This document shows, in pieces, positions 1 to 7,250 of a stretch of 27,330 nt of DNA (position 1 is its first letter; each line of letters starts with the position of its first letter). The notes below the pieces were generated by a model that was not told the origin of the DNA, did no database searches, and worked only from the letters and a program-made list of their open reading frames with translations. Made by a program: the position numbers and the translations under genes. This stretch comes from JBBSVE01 sp038233815 (lineage in GTDB: Bacteria > Pseudomonadota > Alphaproteobacteria > Rhodobacterales > Rhodobacteraceae). The DNA lies in the NCBI GenBank assembly GCA_038233815.1, contig JBBSVE010000030.1, forward strand, positions 1 through 27,330, given 5' to 3'.

Positions 1-173
1 AGAAGCTGTTCTCCTGGCCCGGCCTCGGCACGCTTCTGGTGGATTCGGTGTCGATCCGTGACATTCCGGTGGTGCAGGGCACCATCCTCGTGATCGTGCT
101 GTGGTTTCTGGTCATCAACACCGCCGTCGACATCCTCTATGCAGCCATCGATCCGCGGATCAAGCAGACATGA
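1..173 (+). CDS. dppB: Dipeptide/oligopeptide ABC transporter permease, 3' end (DppB-like)
   Basis: The 5' part lies outside the window. The visible 56 codons (frame starting at base 3) end in a TGA at 171-173. The sequence KLFSWPGLGTLLVDSV followed by IRDIPVVQG is the conserved cytoplasmic-loop and last-helix region of DppB/OppB permeases, and the tail ILYAAIDPRIK is typical of their C-terminus. The protein would form, with the next gene's product, the inner-membrane channel of a peptide or nickel-type importer. The stop codon overlaps the next start (ATGA at 170-173), so the two permeases are probably translationally coupled. Substrate cannot be told from this fragment; the family also covers nickel, opine and glycoside importers. 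Confidence 0.85.
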   Translation, partial: KLFSWPGLGTLLVDSVSIRDIPVVQGTILVIVLWFLVINTAVDILYAAIDPRIKQT

Positions 174-994
174 GACGCTTCAACCTCAACCTCTGGCTCG
201 GCGGCGGATTGGTTCTGCTGGTGCTGGTCGGTGCGGTGTTCGCGCCATGGCTTACCCATTTCGACCCGGTGTTCGACGCCAACCTGATGGTGTCCGAACA
301 GCCCCCTGACGGGCAGTTCTGGTTCGGCACGGACGAACAGGGGCGCGACGTCTTCACCCGCGTGCTCTACGGCGCGCGGATATCGCTCACCGTGGGGATC
401 GTGAGCCAGATCATCAATTCGGTGATCGGCCTCAGTCTCGGGATCTCGGCGGCCTACTGGGGCGGCTGGTGGGACGATCTGGTGAACGGGCTCACGAACG
501 TGATGCTGGCGATCCCGTCGCTGATCTTCGCGCTGGCGATCATGGCGATCCTCGGGCCGGGATTGCCGAGCCTGCTGATCGCACTCGGCCTCACGAACTG
601 GTCCTGGACCTGCCGGATCGCGCGATCCTCCACCCTGTCGCTTAAAGGGCAGGGCTATGTGCAGGCGGCGCGGACGCTGGGCTACGGCGACATCCGCATC
701 ATGGCGACGCAGCTTCTGCCCAACATGGTGGGGCCGATCCTCGTGATCTCCACCCTCGGCATCGGGGCGGCGGTGCTGGCGGAGGCGGCGCTGTCGTTCC
801 TGGGCCTGGGCATCCGCCCACCGTTCCCGTCGTGGGGCTCCATGCTGACGGGCGCGCGCGAGCTGATCATCATAGCCCCCTGGGCCGCGATCTTCCCCGG
901 CCTCGCGATCTTCGTGACGGTGCTGGGGTTCAACCTTCTGGGCGACGGCTTGCGGGATTATCTGGACCCCCACATGCGGAGCCGTGCGACATGA
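170..994 (+). CDS. dppC: Dipeptide/oligopeptide ABC transporter permease (DppC-like)
   Basis: This 274-residue inner-membrane permease starts at the ATG overlapping the dppB stop; an upstream in-frame ATG at 101 would lie inside dppB and is rejected. The first helix is at about residues 9-27, followed by the periplasmic segment with FGTDEQGRDVFTRVLYGAR that marks DppC/OppC proteins. The EAA loop, which docks to the ATPases, reads YVQAARTLGYGDIRIMATQLLPN. The C-terminus has the usual FNLLGDGLRDYLDP signature. Length is normal for the family. It is one of the paired channel subunits and the second visible gene of a dppBCDF-type operon with 4-nt overlaps throughout. Confidence 0.92.
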   Translation: MRRFNLNLWLGGGLVLLVLVGAVFAPWLTHFDPVFDANLMVSEQPPDGQFWFGTDEQGRDVFTRVLYGARISLTVGIVSQIINSVIGLSLGISAAYWGGWWDDLVNGLTNVMLAIPSLIFALAIMAILGPGLPSLLIALGLTNWSWTCRIARSSTLSLKGQGYVQAARTLGYGDIRIMATQLLPNMVGPILVISTLGIGAAVLAEAALSFLGLGIRPPFPSWGSMLTGARELIIIAPWAAIFPGLAIFVTVLGFNLLGDGLRDYLDPHMRSRAT

Positions 995-1926
995 CCGCCG
1001 CACCGCTTCTGGAGTTGAAGCACCTCCACGTCGGCATCCCGCAGCGGGCCGGGGCGATCGAGATCGTGAAGGACGTGGGCCTCACGATCCTGCCGGGAGA
1101 GGCGTTCGGGCTGGTGGGCGAAAGCGGGTCGGGCAAAAGCCTCACCGCGCTGTCGCTGATCCGGCTTCTGAAGCGCCCGCTTGCCGTGACGGGGGGGGAG
1201 ATCCTGTTCAAGGGTCAGGATCTGCGCGCGCTGACCGACCGCGCCATGCGCGAGCTGCGCGGCGACCGGATCGCGATGATCTTTCAGGAACCGATGACCG
1301 CGCTGAATCCGTTGAAGACTGTGGGCCGCCAGATCGCGGAGATGTTCGTCCTCCACCGCGGCATGGGCTGGGCCGAAGCGGGCCGGAAGGCCATCGACGC
1401 GTTGGCCTCGGTCAAGGTGCCTGCACCGGAGGAACGGGTGCGCGCCTATCCGTTCCAGATGTCGGGGGGCATGCGTCAGCGGGTGATGATCGCGATAGCC
1501 CTCGCCTGCGACCCGGACCTGCTGATCGCGGACGAGCCCACGACCGCGCTCGACGTGACGGTGCAGGACGAGGTGCTGAAACTGATCGCGGAGCTGTGCG
1601 CTGAACGCGGGACGGCGGTTCTGATGATCTCCCACGATCTGGGCGTGATCGCCAACATGTGCCAGCGCGTCGGCGTGATGTATGCGGGAAAGCTGGTGGA
1701 GGAGCGCGACACCTATGATCTCTTTGCCGATCCGCGCCATCCCTACACGCAAGGACTGCTGGGCGCGTTGCCGCGGCTGGGCACACGCCACGGGGCGGCG
1801 GGGCGGCAGCGGCTGGTCGATATCGACAGCCTGATTTCCGACCGCGAGGTTCTGCGCCACGATTTCTGCTATCAGCCGCGCAACCCGATCCGCGATCCCC
1901 GCCAGCGGGCGGAGGCGCGGGCATGA
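991..1926 (+). CDS. dppD: Peptide ABC transporter ATP-binding protein (DppD-like)
   Basis: This 311-residue cytoplasmic ATPase energises the peptide importer as a heterodimer with the next gene's product. Walker A GESGSGKS is at residues 43-50, the signature is MSGGMRQR, Walker B is LLIADEPTTALD and the switch histidine is in ISHDLGV. The ATG at 991 overlaps the dppC stop (ATGA), which fixes the start; the same frame is open upstream but runs through dppC. The family's C-terminal oligopeptide_HPY region normally carries cysteines that ligate a [4Fe-4S] cluster. Here the corresponding stretch FCYQPRNP keeps only one cysteine, so the cluster is probably absent. dppF overlaps its end by 4 nt. 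Confidence 0.92.
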   Translation: MTAAPLLELKHLHVGIPQRAGAIEIVKDVGLTILPGEAFGLVGESGSGKSLTALSLIRLLKRPLAVTGGEILFKGQDLRALTDRAMRELRGDRIAMIFQEPMTALNPLKTVGRQIAEMFVLHRGMGWAEAGRKAIDALASVKVPAPEERVRAYPFQMSGGMRQRVMIAIALACDPDLLIADEPTTALDVTVQDEVLKLIAELCAERGTAVLMISHDLGVIANMCQRVGVMYAGKLVEERDTYDLFADPRHPYTQGLLGALPRLGTRHGAAGRQRLVDIDSLISDREVLRHDFCYQPRNPIRDPRQRAEARA

Positions 1927-2876
1927 CCGCACCGTTGCTGGAGATCCGCGATCTGCATGTCCATTTCCCGGTCGGGAAATCGCTGCTGAAACGCAACCGC
2001 GTGCTGCGGGCGGTGAGCGGCGTTGACCTCACCCTCGCGCGGGGCGAGTGCCTGTCAATCGTCGGCGAATCGGGCTGCGGCAAGTCCACCACCGCGCTGG
2101 CCGTGATGGGGCTTCAGGCGCCGACCTCCGGCGATATCCTTGTCGAGGGGGACTCCATCGTGGGCTCGGCGGGGCCGGACCGGATGGCCCGCGCGCGGAT
2201 CGCGCAGATGGTGTTTCAGGACCCCTATGCCTCGCTGAACCCGCGCCAGACGGTGCATGGCTCTCTCAGCGCGCCGCTGCGGCTGCACGGCGCGTCGAAG
2301 GGCGAGGCCGACGAGCGTGTAGCCGCGATCCTAGGCAAGGTCGGCCTGCTGCCGGACCATGCCAGCCGCTATCCGCACGAGTTCTCCGGCGGCCAGCGCC
2401 AGCGCATCGGGATCGCGCGGGCGCTGATCCTCGGGCCGCGCATCCTGATGCTGGACGAGCCGGTGTCGGCGCTCGACGTATCGGTGCGCGCGCAGATCAT
2501 CAACCTGCTCCTCGACCTGCAGGAGGAGATGTCGCTGTCTTTCGTGATGATCTCCCACGATCTGGGCGTGGTGGAGCATATGAGCGACCGCGTGGCGGTG
2601 ATGTATTTCGGCCAGATCGTGGAGACGGGACCGTGGGACGCGATCTTCGCCCGCCCGACCCATCCCTACACCCGCAAGCTGATTGAGACGATTCCCGACC
2701 CCGACACGGTGCTGCATCCCGACCGCGACCGGACGGCGGGCAAGGCACCGCCCCCGCCCGACGGCTTGCGGTTCTATCCCGATACCGCGAACCGGCCCGA
2801 CGTGCACGGCACGCCCGCGCCCTCGGATCTGGTGGAGATCGGCCCCGGCCACTGGATCCGCTGCGCGCCGGTCTGA
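1923..2876 (+). CDS. dppF: Peptide ABC transporter ATP-binding protein (DppF-like)
   Basis: This is the second ATPase of the peptide importer, 317 residues. Walker A is GESGCGKS, the signature is FSGGQRQRIGIARAL, Walker B is ILMLDEPVSALD and the H-loop is ISHDLGVVEHMSDR. The start ATG overlaps the dppD stop by 4 nt. The C-terminal tail LRFYPDTANRP...GPGHWIRC follows the backbone of the oligopeptide_HPY domain, but the usual Cys-x-F-x-P-R-C pattern is replaced and only the last cysteine (third residue from the end) remains. It appears to be the last gene of the dpp operon: a hairpin follows the stop codon directly and the next operon has its own operator-like sequence. Confidence 0.92.
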   Translation: MTAPLLEIRDLHVHFPVGKSLLKRNRVLRAVSGVDLTLARGECLSIVGESGCGKSTTALAVMGLQAPTSGDILVEGDSIVGSAGPDRMARARIAQMVFQDPYASLNPRQTVHGSLSAPLRLHGASKGEADERVAAILGKVGLLPDHASRYPHEFSGGQRQRIGIARALILGPRILMLDEPVSALDVSVRAQIINLLLDLQEEMSLSFVMISHDLGVVEHMSDRVAVMYFGQIVETGPWDAIFARPTHPYTRKLIETIPDPDTVLHPDRDRTAGKAPPPPDGLRFYPDTANRPDVHGTPAPSDLVEIGPGHWIRCAPV

Positions 2877-2877
2877 G

Positions 2878-2914
2878 GGTCGCCGCCCCGCTCCAAGACC
2901 TCTGGACGGCGACC
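2878..2914 (+). terminator. Hairpin after dppF, possible terminator
   Basis: GGTCGCCG (2878-2885) and CGGCGACC (2907-2914) are perfect 8-bp inverted arms. An inner TCCA (2892-2895) and TGGA (2903-2906) extend the structure across a one-sided bulge. It begins 1 nt after the dppF stop. No T-run follows, so intrinsic termination is unproven; it may instead protect the mRNA 3' end. It lies just before the Zur-like box of the next operon. Confidence 0.4.
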
Positions 2915-2923
2915 GTCCCGCGC

Positions 2924-2941
2924 GTTATGTTATCTTATAAC
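2924..2941 (+). promoter_or_regulatory. Candidate Zur (zinc uptake regulator) operator and promoter
   Basis: The 18-mer GTTATGTTATCTTATAAC has perfect GTTAT/ATAAC ends. Its left half, GTTATGTTAT, equals the left half of the alphaproteobacterial Zur consensus as I remember it (GTTATGTTATAACATAAC); the right half is imperfect. It stands out as an AT-rich island in GC-rich DNA, 55 nt upstream of the small ORF and 157 nt upstream of the zinc-importer ATPase gene. A weak sigma-70-like pair, TGGACG (2903-2908) and TATGTT (2926-2931) with 17-nt spacing, would put the box over the -10 element, as expected for zinc-dependent repression. A manganese-responsive Mur/Fur-type site is the alternative. Confidence 0.6.
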
Positions 2942-2996
2942 CTATCGGATGCGGTGCCATGCTTGCGATAATCCCCAGCTTCGACCGAGGCGCGCC

Positions 2997-3095
2997 ATGC
3001 GTGGACTGATCCTGCACGGGGCGGGGCCACGGCTGGCGGTGGTGGTCGTGGTTCTGGTGCTCCTCTGGGGCGCCTTCGCGCTCGTAACGGGATAG
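2997..3095 (+). CDS. Small single-helix membrane peptide, leader of the zinc importer operon
   Basis: ATG at 2997 opens a 32-codon frame ending in TAG at 3093-3095. GAGG lies 6 nt upstream of the ATG as a plausible ribosome site. The peptide has a short basic N-terminus (MRGLILHGAGPR) and then one hydrophobic run from about residue 13 to 31 (LAVVVVVLVLLWGAFALVT), so it is predicted to be a single inner-membrane helix. It sits between the Zur-like box and the ATPase gene, whose ATG follows after only 3 nt, so the two may be coupled. I do not recognise a family. It may be a transporter-associated microprotein, a coupling leader, or non-coding chance; the RBS, position and hydrophobicity favour a real gene. 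Confidence 0.45.
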   Translation: MRGLILHGAGPRLAVVVVVLVLLWGAFALVTG

Positions 3096-3098
3096 GCC

Positions 3099-3836
3099 AT
3101 GGCGCTCGTGATCCGAAACCTCACGCTCGGCTATGACCGGCACCCGGCGGTTCATCATCTGGAGACGGAGATCGCCGACGGCAGCCTGACGGCGGTCGTC
3201 GGGCCCAACGGCGCGGGCAAATCGACGCTGCTGAAGGCGATCACCGGGACGCTGAAGCCGCTCGAAGGGCGGATCGAGATGACGGCGGCCCGGACCGCGT
3301 GGCTGCCGCAACTGGCCGAGGTGGACCGGAGCTTTCCACTTTCGGTGCGCGATTTCGTGGCGATGGGGCTGTGGGCGCGGATCGGGGCGTTCGGCGCGGT
3401 CGGAACCGCGGACCGCGCCCGGATCGACGCGGCACTGGCGGCGGTGGGCCTCGCAGGCTTCGGCGGGCGCGTCATCGGCGCGCTGTCGGGCGGGCAGATG
3501 CAGCGCGTGATGTTCGCGCGGGTGCTGCTCCAGGACGCCGATCTGATCCTGCTGGAGGAGCCGTTCACCGCCATCGACACCCGCACCGCCGCCGACCTCA
3601 CCGCTATCGTGGAGCGGTGGCACGGCGAGGGGCGCACCGTGCTCGCGGTCCTCCACGACATGGCTCACGTGCACGCCCACTTCCCGCGCACCCTGCTGCT
3701 GGCGCGCGGGATGATCGCGCACGGGCCCACGGCGGAGGTTCTGACGCCAGACAACCACTTTCGCGCCCGCCAGATGTGCGAGGCGTTCGACGACCGCGCA
3801 GCACCTTGCGCGCCCGGGGCGGGGCGGGCGGCATGA
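3099..3836 (+). CDS. aztA: Zinc (metal) ABC transporter ATP-binding protein, AztA-like
   Basis: This 245-residue ATPase of a cluster-A metal importer has Walker A GPNGAGKS at 35-42, a Q-loop near Gln71, signature LSGGQMQR at 129-136 and the H-loop His in LHDMAH (His186). Walker B is unusual: LILLEEPF (149-156) has Glu153 where the Mg-binding Asp normally sits, next to the catalytic Glu154. One ATPase, one permease and one binding protein downstream of a Zur-like box fit the Paracoccus AztABC or ZnuABC zinc systems better than the two-permease Sit manganese systems. The start ATG lies 3 nt after the small ORF. The stop overlaps the permease start (ATGATGA, 3833-3839). The Azt rather than Znu name rests on the binding protein. 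Confidence 0.8.
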   Translation: MALVIRNLTLGYDRHPAVHHLETEIADGSLTAVVGPNGAGKSTLLKAITGTLKPLEGRIEMTAARTAWLPQLAEVDRSFPLSVRDFVAMGLWARIGAFGAVGTADRARIDAALAAVGLAGFGGRVIGALSGGQMQRVMFARVLLQDADLILLEEPFTAIDTRTAADLTAIVERWHGEGRTVLAVLHDMAHVHAHFPRTLLLARGMIAHGPTAEVLTPDNHFRARQMCEAFDDRAAPCAPGAGRAA

Positions 3837-4696
3837 TGGCCCTGATCCAGCCCTTCGCGGAGTTCGCCTTCATGCAGCGCGCCCTTCTGGGCTGCATCGC
3901 GATCTCGCTCGGCGCGACGCCGGTGGGGGTGTTCTTGATGCTGCGCCGGATGAGCCTCACCGGCGATGCGATGGCGCATGCGATCCTGCCCGGTGCTGCG
4001 GTGGGGTTCCTCGTGTCCGGCCTGTCGCTGGGGGCGATGACGGTGGGCGGGATCGTGGCAGGGCTGACGGTGGCGCTGCTCACCGGGTTCGTGAGCCGCG
4101 TGACCGTGCTGCGCGAGGATGCCTCGCTCGCGGCCTTCTACCTCATCAGTCTGGCGCTGGGCGTGCTGATCGTGTCGCTGCGCGGGTCCAACGTCGATCT
4201 GATGCATGTGCTCTTCGGCACCGTGCTGGCGCTCGACGATCCGGCGCTGACGCTGCTGTGCGCGATCACCACGGTCACGCTGCTGACGCTGGCCGCGATC
4301 TACCGGCCGCTGGTGCTCGAGTGCGTCGATCCGCAGTTCCTCGCCTCCGTCAGCAGGTGGAGCGCGCCGGTGCATTTCATCTTCCTGTCGCTGGTGGTCC
4401 TGAACCTCGTGGCGGGGTTCCAGGCGCTGGGCACGCTGATGGCGGTCGGCATCATGATCCTGCCCGCCGCCGCCGCGCGGTTCTGGGCCCGGGGCATCGC
4501 GGGCATGATCGCGGTCGCGGTCTGCGTGGCGGCGGCGTCCTCCTTCGCGGGGCTGCTCGCCTCCTACCATTTCGGGCTGCCGTCTGGCCCCACGATCATC
4601 CTTGCGACCGGCACTGCCTATCTGGCCTCGATGTGCTTTGGCCCGGTCGGGAGCCTCGTCGTGCGTTACTGGCCGCGCACCCATCTCGACGCCTGA
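3833..4696 (+). CDS. aztB: Zinc (metal) ABC transporter permease, AztB/ZnuB-like
   Basis: This 287-residue integral membrane protein of the ABC-3 (ZnuB/MntB) family has several hydrophobic helices. It contains the conserved MLRRMSLTGDAMAHAILPGAAVGF motif region near the N-terminus and the late segment FQALGTLMAVGIMILPAAAARF that is characteristic of cluster-A metal permeases. Two adjacent ATGs (3833 and 3836) are possible; the first overlaps the ATPase stop and is chosen. The frame is open further upstream, but that part runs through the ATPase gene. It would form the homodimeric inner-membrane channel for Zn(II) entering from the periplasmic binding protein. Confidence 0.87.
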   Translation: MMALIQPFAEFAFMQRALLGCIAISLGATPVGVFLMLRRMSLTGDAMAHAILPGAAVGFLVSGLSLGAMTVGGIVAGLTVALLTGFVSRVTVLREDASLAAFYLISLALGVLIVSLRGSNVDLMHVLFGTVLALDDPALTLLCAITTVTLLTLAAIYRPLVLECVDPQFLASVSRWSAPVHFIFLSLVVLNLVAGFQALGTLMAVGIMILPAAAARFWARGIAGMIAVAVCVAAASSFAGLLASYHFGLPSGPTIILATGTAYLASMCFGPVGSLVVRYWPRTHLDA

Positions 4697-4714
4697 AACC
4701 CAAAGGATGATCCT

Positions 4715-5629
4715 ATGCCGACCCGCCGTTTTCTGCTTTTCGCTGCGACGCTGCTGACAGCGTTTCCTGCCTTCGCGCAAGGGACGGTGCCGGTGGTGGC
4801 CTCCTTCTCGATCCTGGGCGATCTGGTGCAGGAGGTCGGCGGCGACCGGGTGACGGTGACGACACTGGTGGGGCCCGACGGCGACGCGCATGTCTACCAG
4901 CCGACGCCGCAGGACGCGAAGGCGGTGGCCGGGGCACACGTCGTCGTCGTGAACGGGCTCACATTCGAGGGCTGGATGGACCGGCTGATACAGTCCGCAG
5001 AATACAAGGGCCCGGTCGTGGTGGCGAGCGCGGGCGTCGCTGCCCGGACCTTCGACGACGATGCCGCGTCCTCGGGGCAGTCCGGGACCGACAATGAGCA
5101 TGGAACCGACCCGCACGCCTGGCAGAATGTGGCCAACGCGAAGCTTTACGTGGCCAACATCGAGGCGGGCCTCAGTGCCGCGGACCCCGACGGGGCGGAG
5201 GTCTACCGCGCCAATGCCGCCGCGTACGAGGCCAAGCTCGACACGCTGGAGGCCGACGTGAAGGCCGCCGTCGCGTCGTTGCCCGAAAACCGACGCGAGA
5301 TCGTGACCTCGCACGACGCGTTCGGCTATTTCGGCGCGGCCTACGGCATGGTCTTCAAGGCGCCCGAAGGTCTGAGCACGGACTCGGAAGCCTCTGCCGC
5401 CGGTGTCGCGGCGCTCATCACCCAGATCAGGACCGACCACATCCCCGCCGTGTTCATCGAGAATATCTCCGACCCGCGGCTCCTGGAACAGATCGTGTCG
5501 GAGACGGACGCCAAGGTCGGCGGCACGCTTTATTCCGATGCGCTATCGCCGGCGGCCGGACCGGCGGGCACTTACATCGCCATGATGCGCAACAACATCG
5601 CCGAACTGACCGCCGCGTTGGGCCGGTAA
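4715..5629 (+). CDS. aztC: Zinc ABC transporter substrate-binding protein, AztC-like
   Basis: This periplasmic cluster A-I metal-binding protein has 304 residues and a signal peptide to about residue 21 (AFA cleavage). Candidate metal ligands are His59 (GDAHVYQP), His134 (TDPHAWQN), His200 (TSHDAFGY) and Asp275 (YSDALSP). The same set, at nearly the same spacing, is known for Paracoccus AztC. As in AztC there is no long His-rich loop: residues about 113-133 form a short acidic loop with a single His. An AAAGGA-type ribosome site precedes the ATG by about 9 nt. The periplasmic chaperone AztD, often next to aztC, is not here; an amino acid binding protein gene follows. A manganese-binding homologue is less likely given the Zur-like box. 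Confidence 0.83.
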   Translation: MPTRRFLLFAATLLTAFPAFAQGTVPVVASFSILGDLVQEVGGDRVTVTTLVGPDGDAHVYQPTPQDAKAVAGAHVVVVNGLTFEGWMDRLIQSAEYKGPVVVASAGVAARTFDDDAASSGQSGTDNEHGTDPHAWQNVANAKLYVANIEAGLSAADPDGAEVYRANAAAYEAKLDTLEADVKAAVASLPENRREIVTSHDAFGYFGAAYGMVFKAPEGLSTDSEASAAGVAALITQIRTDHIPAVFIENISDPRLLEQIVSETDAKVGGTLYSDALSPAAGPAGTYIAMMRNNIAELTAALGR

Positions 5630-5647
5630 AGGCCGGACAACGGATGC

Positions 5648-5676
5648 TTCATTTCCGTCCCGCTCTCTCCTATGAT
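5648..5676 (+). promoter_or_regulatory. Candidate sigma-70 promoter of the amino acid ABC operon
   Basis: TTCATT (5648-5653) and TATGAT (5671-5676) are separated by 17 nt. The -10 matches TATAAT at five of six positions; the -35 is weak. Transcription would start near 5683, about 44 nt before the binding-protein ATG at 5727, which has an AGGGAGAA ribosome site. Called by eye only. Confidence 0.4.
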
Positions 5677-5726
5677 CGGCCCTTGGCGGGATCGGGCCCT
5701 GCCCAACCACGCACAGGGAGAATGAC

Positions 5727-6545
5727 ATGACATCGAAGACAATGCTTCGCGCCGGCCTCGTCGGGCTGACGCTCATGGGCGCGGGCACCGTGGCCCATGC
5801 CGACCAGCTTGCCGACGTGAAGGCGGCGGGCAAGATCATGACCGCAACCGACATGCATTACGCGCCGTTCGACATGCTCACCAACGGCACCTACGAAGGC
5901 ATGACGAAGGACCTCTTCGACGGCGTCGCCAAGGAGATCGGCGTGGAGCCGGTCTATCAGGACATCCCTTGGACGGCGGAGCTTCCGGGCCTTGAGGTCG
6001 GCAAGTTCGACATCGTTATCGCCCCCGTGACGATCACGGCCGAGCGGATGGAGCGCTATGCCTTCTCGCTTCCGATCGCGGACGCAACGGTGGGGCTCGT
6101 CCATGCAAAGGGCACCGACGCGGTCGCCAAACCCGAGGATATCAAGGGCAAGACCGTCGGAGTCCAGCAGGGCACCGCGCAGTTTCGTCAACTCAAGGCC
6201 TACGGGGAGATCCTTGGCGGCGTGACGATCAAGGAATACGGCACCACGGACGAGGCTTATGCCGACCTCGCGGCGGGCCGGCTCGACGCGGTGGCGGGCT
6301 CGCTGCCGAACCTCTCCTATCTCGTGAAGGCGCGCGGCGACACGTTCGCGATGACAGATCCCGCGACCTTCGGCCAGCCGGTCTATTTCGCTTGGGCGAT
6401 GCGCAAGGACGAAGGCTCGGCCAGCTTCGTGAAGGCTGTAAACGACGCGATTCTGGCGATGACCGACGACGGGCGGATCAAGACGATCCAGGAAAAGTGG
6501 CTCGGCACCTACACCGAACTGCCGCGCACCGTGACGCTCGAGTAA
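5727..6545 (+). CDS. Polar amino acid ABC transporter substrate-binding protein
   Basis: This 272-residue periplasmic binding protein of the SBP_bac_3 (polar amino acid) family has a signal peptide ending at about Ala25 (AHA-DQ). The early motif ATDMHYAPFDM(L)-NGTYEGMTKDLFDGVAKEIG corresponds to the family's ligand-binding first lobe, and GKFDIVIAPVTITAERMERYAFSLP is the conserved Asp-containing hinge motif. The C-terminal DDGRIKTIQEKWLG is also typical. An AGGGAGAA ribosome site lies 6-13 nt before the ATG. It is the first gene of a four-gene operon with two permeases and an ATPase. The amino acid bound cannot be assigned by eye. Confidence 0.9.
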   Translation: MTSKTMLRAGLVGLTLMGAGTVAHADQLADVKAAGKIMTATDMHYAPFDMLTNGTYEGMTKDLFDGVAKEIGVEPVYQDIPWTAELPGLEVGKFDIVIAPVTITAERMERYAFSLPIADATVGLVHAKGTDAVAKPEDIKGKTVGVQQGTAQFRQLKAYGEILGGVTIKEYGTTDEAYADLAAGRLDAVAGSLPNLSYLVKARGDTFAMTDPATFGQPVYFAWAMRKDEGSASFVKAVNDAILAMTDDGRIKTIQEKWLGTYTELPRTVTLE

Positions 6546-6557
6546 ACACCGCTTCCC

Positions 6558-6581
6558 GCCGGGGCGCCCGCGTGCCCCGGC
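6558..6581 (+). promoter_or_regulatory. Intercistronic hairpin after the amino acid binding-protein gene
   Basis: GCCGGGGC (6558-6565) and GCCCCGGC (6574-6581) form a perfect 8-bp stem around an 8-nt loop. It starts 13 nt after the binding-protein stop and ends 21 nt before the permease start. No T-run follows. The likely role is partial termination or 3' protection of the binding-protein message so that it is made in excess over the membrane subunits. Confidence 0.55.
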
Positions 6582-6602
6582 ATCCCTTGCGAGGCGGCGC
6601 GG

Positions 6603-7250
6603 ATGTTCTCCCTCCCGGTCTTTTTCCAGAGCTTCGAACCGCTTCTCTGGGCGGCGCGGTTCACGCTTCTCGTGTCGGTCCTTGGCATTGCAGTCGGGCT
6701 GGTGCTGGGTGCGCTGGTCTGTGCGGCCGCCCTGTCGCCGTCGCGCGCGCTTCGAGGGCTGGCGGCGCTTTGGGTCAGCTTCTTCAGGGGCGTGCCGCTG
6801 CTGGTGCAGCTCTTGCTCTTTTACTACCTGTTGCCGGTGATCGGCATCAACGTGCCCGCGATGGTGGCGGCGGTGGGAACCGTGGGCGTCTGTTCCAGCG
6901 CCTATATCGCGGAGATCTGGCGCGGCGCCATCGCGGCGCTGCCGAAGGGCCAGACCGAGGCCGCGCTGGTGATCGGCATGGCCCCGCGCCACGTCTGGAC
7001 CCGGATCGTGCTGCCGCAGGCGATCGCCACCTCGCTGCCCTCGCTGGTGAATGAGCTGATCCTGCTGGTGAAGGCCTCCTCGCTCGTCTCCGTCGTGGGC
7101 ATTCTGGAGCTGACCCGCGCGAGCCAGGCGGAAGCCGCGACGACCTTCCGCCCGCTGGAGGTTTATCTCGCCGCCGCCTGCATCTATCTCGCCATCAACC
7201 TGTGCCTCGCCTTGGCAGGGCGGCAGCTGGAGCGGGGCCTCGCGCGGTGA
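6603..7250 (+). CDS. Amino acid ABC transporter permease (HisQ/HisM family), first subunit
   Basis: This 215-residue inner-membrane permease belongs to the polar amino acid uptake family. The N-terminal helix follows a short leader, and the conserved SFFRGVPLLVQLLLFYYLLP segment is the family hallmark. The EAA loop that contacts the ATPase reads EIWRGAIAALPKGQTEAALVIG followed by LPQA. Length is normal (about 215-240). A GAGGCGG element 7-12 nt upstream could serve as the ribosome site. Its stop codon overlaps the GTG start of the second permease, and the two are expected to form a heterodimer. Confidence 0.9.
   Translation: MFSLPVFFQSFEPLLWAARFTLLVSVLGIAVGLVLGALVCAAALSPSRALRGLAALWVSFFRGVPLLVQLLLFYYLLPVIGINVPAMVAAVGTVGVCSSAYIAEIWRGAIAALPKGQTEAALVIGMAPRHVWTRIVLPQAIATSLPSLVNELILLVKASSLVSVVGILELTRASQAEAATTFRPLEVYLAAACIYLAINLCLALAGRQLERGLAR

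Noticed and set aside
3665..5440. 591-codon open frame on the (-) strand across the zinc importer genes
   Set aside because: It is antisense to three well-supported genes, is rich in Arg, His and Gln in low-complexity fashion, and has no recognisable domain. Such frames are common in GC-rich DNA.
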